Part shown: positions 60,674 to 64,000 of the stretch, piece by piece
Numbering within the stretch: position 1 is the first letter of the stretch
How the letters are laid out: each line of letters starts with the position of its first letter
Assembly (NCBI RefSeq): GCF_004331695.1
Contig: NZ_SJSL01000005.1
Span: 124,001 to 188,000, forward strand
Origin: Pedobacter psychroterrae
GTDB taxonomy: Bacteria > Bacteroidota > Bacteroidia > Sphingobacteriales > Sphingobacteriaceae
Length of the DNA stretch: 64,000 bases
Direction of reading: 5' to 3'
Notes under the pieces: generated by a model
Databases searched by the model: none
Seen by the model: only the letters and a program-made list of their open reading frames with translations
What the model was told of the DNA's origin: nothing
Position numbers and translations under genes: made by a program

Positions 60674-62971
60674 ATGAAATTTTCGCTCGCATCATTAGCA
60701 ATCGTATTGCTTATACTAACTGGTTATTTAAGAAGAGATAATTCAACCTTTCTGAAATCAAACAAGATGTTCTCCGATACTTTAACTTGCGGAAATTTAG
60801 ATAGAGATTCATTAGAATTTATAAATCTCCCATACTACGACAACAATGAATACTTAGAGGAGTTCCTTGACAGCATAAATTATCCATCTGACAATGATAA
60901 CTTACGTTTTGCATACCATCCAACCTTGGTTTGGATCCCTGTAAAATTCCATATCATTAGATATAGTAACGGTGTAGGAGTTATTGATACTAATCGGGTA
61001 AGAACACTAATAGATAATTTGAATACAACTTTTCGGGTCAATAATACATACATTCAATTCTATCAATCCTGCGGTGTCGAATATATTGACAACTCCGATT
61101 ATATGACCTTCTCAAATAGTGAATTTTTGACATTGGCAGCCAATTATTTCCAGCCGGGGAAGATGAATGTTTTTTTAACAAAAGAAACTGAAGGGGTAAG
61201 GGGATTTTCAACTAGAATGAACACTTCAGGGGCAGTTACGATAGGTGAAAATGCCGCAGAAAGTTCCGCAGCATCGAGTATTTTTTCACATGAGGTAGGT
61301 CATTTCTTAGGTTTAGATCACACTGATCAATATAGTGATCGTAGTCGATGCTTGAAGGAACCCATCGACAGAACTAGAACCTATAACTTAATTTCATTTT
61401 GTAAACCATTTGGAAGCAGAGTCATGTGTGAATCTACGGGTGACGGTTTAAAGGATACTCCTGCAGACCCTGGATTAGAGGACAACGAAAGTTGTTCCTA
61501 CATTTTGGGGAACTACGATTTTTTTGGGGATTCTTACGCTAACCCTCCATCAGGAAGTGAGTCACCATCACCTGCTAACTTGATGTCCACAAACAAATAT
61601 GCGTATTGCAGAACTGAATTTACAAGGCGACAAGTTGCGGTTATGTTAGTAAACGCAATGTATGGGGGACCAACTCAGTGGAAGGATCCAATTTCCATGT
61701 TTGATGATTATGAGCCGGATAACAGATTAGATGACGCAGACACGATACCTTATTGCGGAAGTCAGAGTCGAAATTTTCATGCTCAATATGGACTCAGTCC
61801 AGCTCAATCTTGCGATGACGATTGGGTTGAATATGTAGCAACACAGTCCGGAAACGTAGATATTTTTACTAATGGAATAGTTGGTAAGCCATCAGTAAAT
61901 ACAATCTTAAATGTATATAATACGAGTAATACCTTAATCGCAACTAATGACGATAAGTCCGGTACATCGATCTATTCGAAGGTTACTATTAATGCTACTC
62001 TCGGTGCCACTTACCTAATTAAAGTAACCAATAAATACCCAACAACCATAGGTTATTACCAGTTAGGAGTTGGAAGTGATTTAAATGGGCCGACAGTTTC
62101 TGGCAACGCATACCTTTGTAATATAGAAAATTATTCAATGAGTTCGCTTCCATCTGGCGCATCTGTATCCTGGTCTATTTCACCTTCGTGGGCTGCTTCG
62201 CTGACGACTAGTGGCAATGTTGCAACACTTACCAAAACAACACTTCAAGTATTCACTTTAACTGGAGTAATTACATCATCCTGTGGCAGTTCATCCCCTA
62301 TTAATAAAACGATTACGTCTGCTAATTCCTTAGCGGTAGTCGAAGGCACTTATAATACTCCATCGGGATACGTACCTTTAGTACCAAGTGTAAAATTTAG
62401 CTTCCTAGCGAATGATGCATGCATGTCTACTCAAACAAATATGGTTGTGCCCTTTGGGTCAACGATTACTTGGAGCGGCCCAGCTAATACCTGGGATCTT
62501 AATTGGGTTCAGTCAATTAATGATGTTACCATATATTTCACAGCTCTTAATCAAGAAATTTCCTTATCGGCAACCATTACAGGGCCTTGTGGATCTAAAG
62601 GAACTAATTTTAGATTTAAATGCACCACTACCAGTCATTGTGGGATTACACCTTTGAGAATGGCAATGAGTTCCGGTGAGGATAAGGCTGTAGTTATTTA
62701 TCCTAATCCAGCATCGAACGAATTAATAGTTCACTTTCCAGAAAGTCTTGATCAGCGAACGGATATGGAGACCTTAAGTAGAAAAATGGCACTTTCCAAA
62801 TTTGACTATAAACTATTTAACAATAATGGCAAACTGATAAAATCAGAAAATAACATTTCAACTTCTAAAAAATTGTCAATAAATGTTGGGGACATACCGA
62901 ATGGGCAATACTTTATGCACGTTATTCAAGGAAAGAATGTATTAAAAAAGCAGATAATTGTAAATCATTAA
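60674..62971 (+). CDS. M43-like secreted metalloprotease with T9SS sorting domain
   Basis: 765 residues. After a signal-like start comes a zinc peptidase domain with HEVGHFLGLDH at 206-216, the extended HExxHxxGxxH motif of M43 (pappalysin/cytophagalysin type). About 340-450 holds a pre-peptidase C-terminal-like domain (D-D-Y-E-P-D-N and S-G-N-V-D-I-F-T), 460-640 Ig-like beta-domains, and 675-765 a type A T9SS sorting domain (V-I-Y-P-N-P-A-S-N-E-L, later G-Q-Y-F-M-H-V, ending K-K-Q-I-I-V-N-H). It is secreted through the type IX system. Coupled to the lipoprotein upstream. Confidence 0.88.
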   Translation: MKFSLASLAIVLLILTGYLRRDNSTFLKSNKMFSDTLTCGNLDRDSLEFINLPYYDNNEYLEEFLDSINYPSDNDNLRFAYHPTLVWIPVKFHIIRYSNGVGVIDTNRVRTLIDNLNTTFRVNNTYIQFYQSCGVEYIDNSDYMTFSNSEFLTLAANYFQPGKMNVFLTKETEGVRGFSTRMNTSGAVTIGENAAESSAASSIFSHEVGHFLGLDHTDQYSDRSRCLKEPIDRTRTYNLISFCKPFGSRVMCESTGDGLKDTPADPGLEDNESCSYILGNYDFFGDSYANPPSGSESPSPANLMSTNKYAYCRTEFTRRQVAVMLVNAMYGGPTQWKDPISMFDDYEPDNRLDDADTIPYCGSQSRNFHAQYGLSPAQSCDDDWVEYVATQSGNVDIFTNGIVGKPSVNTILNVYNTSNTLIATNDDKSGTSIYSKVTINATLGATYLIKVTNKYPTTIGYYQLGVGSDLNGPTVSGNAYLCNIENYSMSSLPSGASVSWSISPSWAASLTTSGNVATLTKTTLQVFTLTGVITSSCGSSSPINKTITSANSLAVVEGTYNTPSGYVPLVPSVKFSFLANDACMSTQTNMVVPFGSTITWSGPANTWDLNWVQSINDVTIYFTALNQEISLSATITGPCGSKGTNFRFKCTTTSHCGITPLRMAMSSGEDKAVVIYPNPASNELIVHFPESLDQRTDMETLSRKMALSKFDYKLFNNNGKLIKSENNISTSKKLSINVGDIPNGQYFMHVIQGKNVLKKQIIVNH

Positions 62972-63272
62972 GAAGATCTCAAAAAAAACAAAAAACAACC
63001 TCAAACTGTTTTGGCCATTTTTGGCTTTTTTTAATTCTGTCTTCAAACTGTATATACGGATAAATTGATCATTCCATTTCGGGCAAACTGACCACCCACT
63101 TAGCAGCCATGCGTAATAGCTATTGCTGTTGCAGCCTGGCCAAATGGCCCCGACCGTCAAGAGCTTTTTTATACAGAAATGCTACTTTTTACGATTGCAG
63201 ATATCTTGGTATTCAAAGAGATTACCGAATCAAGCAAATTAAAAATATAGATACCCTTTTACGCCTTAAGCC
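62972..63272. other. Gap without intact gene
   Basis: A 300-base region with an A-rich stretch after the protease stop, a double 23-base repeat (separate entry), and a start-less fragment reading F-T-I-A-D-I-L-V-F-K-E-I-T-E-S that stops just before 63250. I see no intact gene. Confidence 0.4.
63049..63098 (-). repeat. Two 23-base tandem units, possible IS21-type terminal repeats
   Basis: On the minus strand TGGTCAGTTTGCCCG is followed 23 bases later by TGATCAATTTATCCG; both units share TG-TCA-TTT--CCG spacing. IS21-family elements have such multiple internal repeats at their ends, and Bacteroidota relatives use similar TGGTCA/CCGAAAT units. No transposase is present, so this would be a scar of a lost element. 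Confidence 0.35.
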
Positions 63273-63367
63273 ATGAAGATAGTAGCCTGGAATTATAATG
63301 GCGCCCTTAGAAACAAATTTGAATTTCTCCGTGAACTTCAGGCTGATATCTATATCATTCAGGATTC
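63273..63367 (+). pseudogene. N-terminal fragment of an endonuclease/exonuclease/phosphatase gene
   Basis: ATG 63273 opens M-K-I-V-A-W-N-Y-N-G-A-L-R-N-K, then L-Q-A-D-I-Y-I-I-Q, exactly the first two beta-strands of the EEP (exonuclease III-like) fold with its W-N-x-N-G metal-site Asn. The homology ends after about 30 codons, at the point where the convergent yhcG gene stops (63359). The remaining 200-plus residues are gone, so the breakpoint coincides with the yhcG 3' end. Confidence 0.7.
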
Positions 63368-64000
63368 GCTATCATCGAATTTTAGCTCATTTTCAATTTC
63401 CTCAATAGTTGGCAAACTGCTTTTAAGGTTGTCTGGTAAAATCTCGGTAAATTGAAATTCACTTACCCCTATCGGTTTATTAATGTCTCTCAATGCATAC
63501 TCCACACCGATATTATTCTTATCCCTACATAACAACATACCTAGAGTAGGTTTATCATCCTCTTTTTTTAGCAGATCGTCTACTGCAGATAAATAAAAGT
63601 TTAGCTTGCCAGCGTATTCAGGCACAAATTTAGTGTTCTTGAGTTCAATCACCACATATGATTTTAGAGGAATATTATAAAACAATAAATCTAGATAATA
63701 ATCCTCTCCAGCAATTTCAAGGTGATATTGCTGCCCAACAAACGCAAATCCTTTTCCCAGCTCTAGCATAAATTTTGTGATATGCGTCACAAGCTGCTTT
63801 TCGATATCCCTTTCTTTTGCCTCAGTCGTTAAGGCTACAAAATCAAAAACGTAAGGATCTTTTAAAGTTTGTATCGCCAAATCTGAATAAACATCCGGCA
63901 GGGTATGTTTGAAGTTGGTAATTGATCTTCCTTTTCTTTTATACAAGTTGGATTTTATTTGTAAGGCAAGTACATCTCTACTCCAATTGTTCTCCAAGGT
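63359..64000 (-). CDS. YhcG-type PDDEXK nuclease (DUF1016), 5' end outside window
   Basis: The frame is open to the window edge with no start; the visible 213 residues are the C-terminal half of YhcG/DUF1016 proteins. It begins N-N-W-S-R-D-V-L-A-L-Q-I near the edge, then L-P-D-V-Y-S-D-L-A near 33, D-P-Y-V-F-D-F near 47, and the nuclease core with Y-Y-L-D-L-L-F-Y near 98 and V-V-I-E-L-K near 114, giving the D...E-x-K site. These nucleases are often found with restriction-modification or DNA-defence genes. Partner genes would lie beyond the window. Confidence 0.88.
   Translation of the reverse strand, partial: TLENNWSRDVLALQIKSNLYKRKGRSITNFKHTLPDVYSDLAIQTLKDPYVFDFVALTTEAKERDIEKQLVTHITKFMLELGKGFAFVGQQYHLEIAGEDYYLDLLFYNIPLKSYVVIELKNTKFVPEYAGKLNFYLSAVDDLLKKEDDKPTLGMLLCRDKNNIGVEYALRDINKPIGVSEFQFTEILPDNLKSSLPTIEEIENELKFDDSES

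Noticed and set aside
62942..63160. 72-codon minus-strand frame at the 3' side of the metalloprotease
   Set aside because: It overlaps the T9SS domain stop and a repeat-like region; composition is not protein-like.

Overview
The window looks like a chromosomal segment of a Bacteroidota bacterium, most likely Sphingobacteriaceae (Pedobacter or a close relative). This rests on the fused MurF-alanine racemase, promoters of the Bacteroidota type (TTG, about 19 to 20 bases, then TAnnTTTG), many short lipoproteins and signal peptides ending in AQ, a secreted metalloprotease with a type IX secretion C-terminal domain, ORF6N-family fragments and plant-polysaccharide glycosidases (GH43, GH127, GH29). 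The genus is inferred from general protein resemblance; there is no rRNA here to confirm it.

Layout. Positions 1-8.2 kb are core-like: the end of a sodium/solute symporter, a LOG-family nucleotidase, a DUF502 membrane protein, murF-alr, an unexported solute-binding-like protein, recX, a tRNA cluster Gly-Leu-Gly with promoter and terminator, a secreted cyclophilin and tRNA-Cys. From 8.3 to 11.3 kb lie a three-gene operon (DUF2147, YCF48-like beta-propeller, VOC protein) and a divergent phosphotriesterase-like protein. From 11.3 to 19.2 kb three carbohydrate-active enzymes (GH43, GH127, GH29) surround an aminotransferase-tyrA pair. From 19.4 to 33.6 kb is mixed metabolism: D-lactate dehydrogenase, large catalase with a convergent ankyrin protein, a beta-helix protein, an MpaB-like oxygenase, rifampin ADP-ribosyltransferase, SDR, DinB, nitrilase, M28 peptidase and a two-subunit molybdenum hydroxylase. 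From 33.6 to 49.4 kb there are small lipoproteins, DinB, an aldo/keto reductase-AraC pair, and a cluster resembling general stress genes (acidic peptide, stress SDR, Zn-alcohol dehydrogenase, SpoIIAA-like, SemiSWEET).

From about 50 kb to the end the sequence is visibly more AT-rich and becomes accessory. It holds a short protein with a near-consensus promoter, a TPR protein with a tiny CX5R phosphatase-like protein, a broken ADP-ribosyltransferase-like toxin behind a probable antitoxin, at least three truncated ORF6N-domain genes each carrying a perfect or near-perfect palindrome, an uncharacterised three-gene operon (membrane protein, secreted HExxH peptidase, alpha/beta hydrolase), a lipoprotein paired with an M43-like T9SS metalloprotease, and a yhcG-type PD-(D/E)XK nuclease whose 3' end abuts a truncated endonuclease/exonuclease/phosphatase gene.

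Decay is a theme of the window. Apart from the ORF6N and toxin relics, I recognise remnants of a histidine kinase (7.1 kb), a pentapeptide-repeat protein (20 kb), a multicopper oxidase (37.4 kb) and an exonuclease-family gene (63.3 kb). I saw no intact transposase, no CRISPR array, no rRNA and no SusC/SusD pair next to the glycosidases. The best candidates for something undescribed are the ORF6N palindrome relics and the 56.1-59.7 kb operon; both interpretations are inference from sequence alone.
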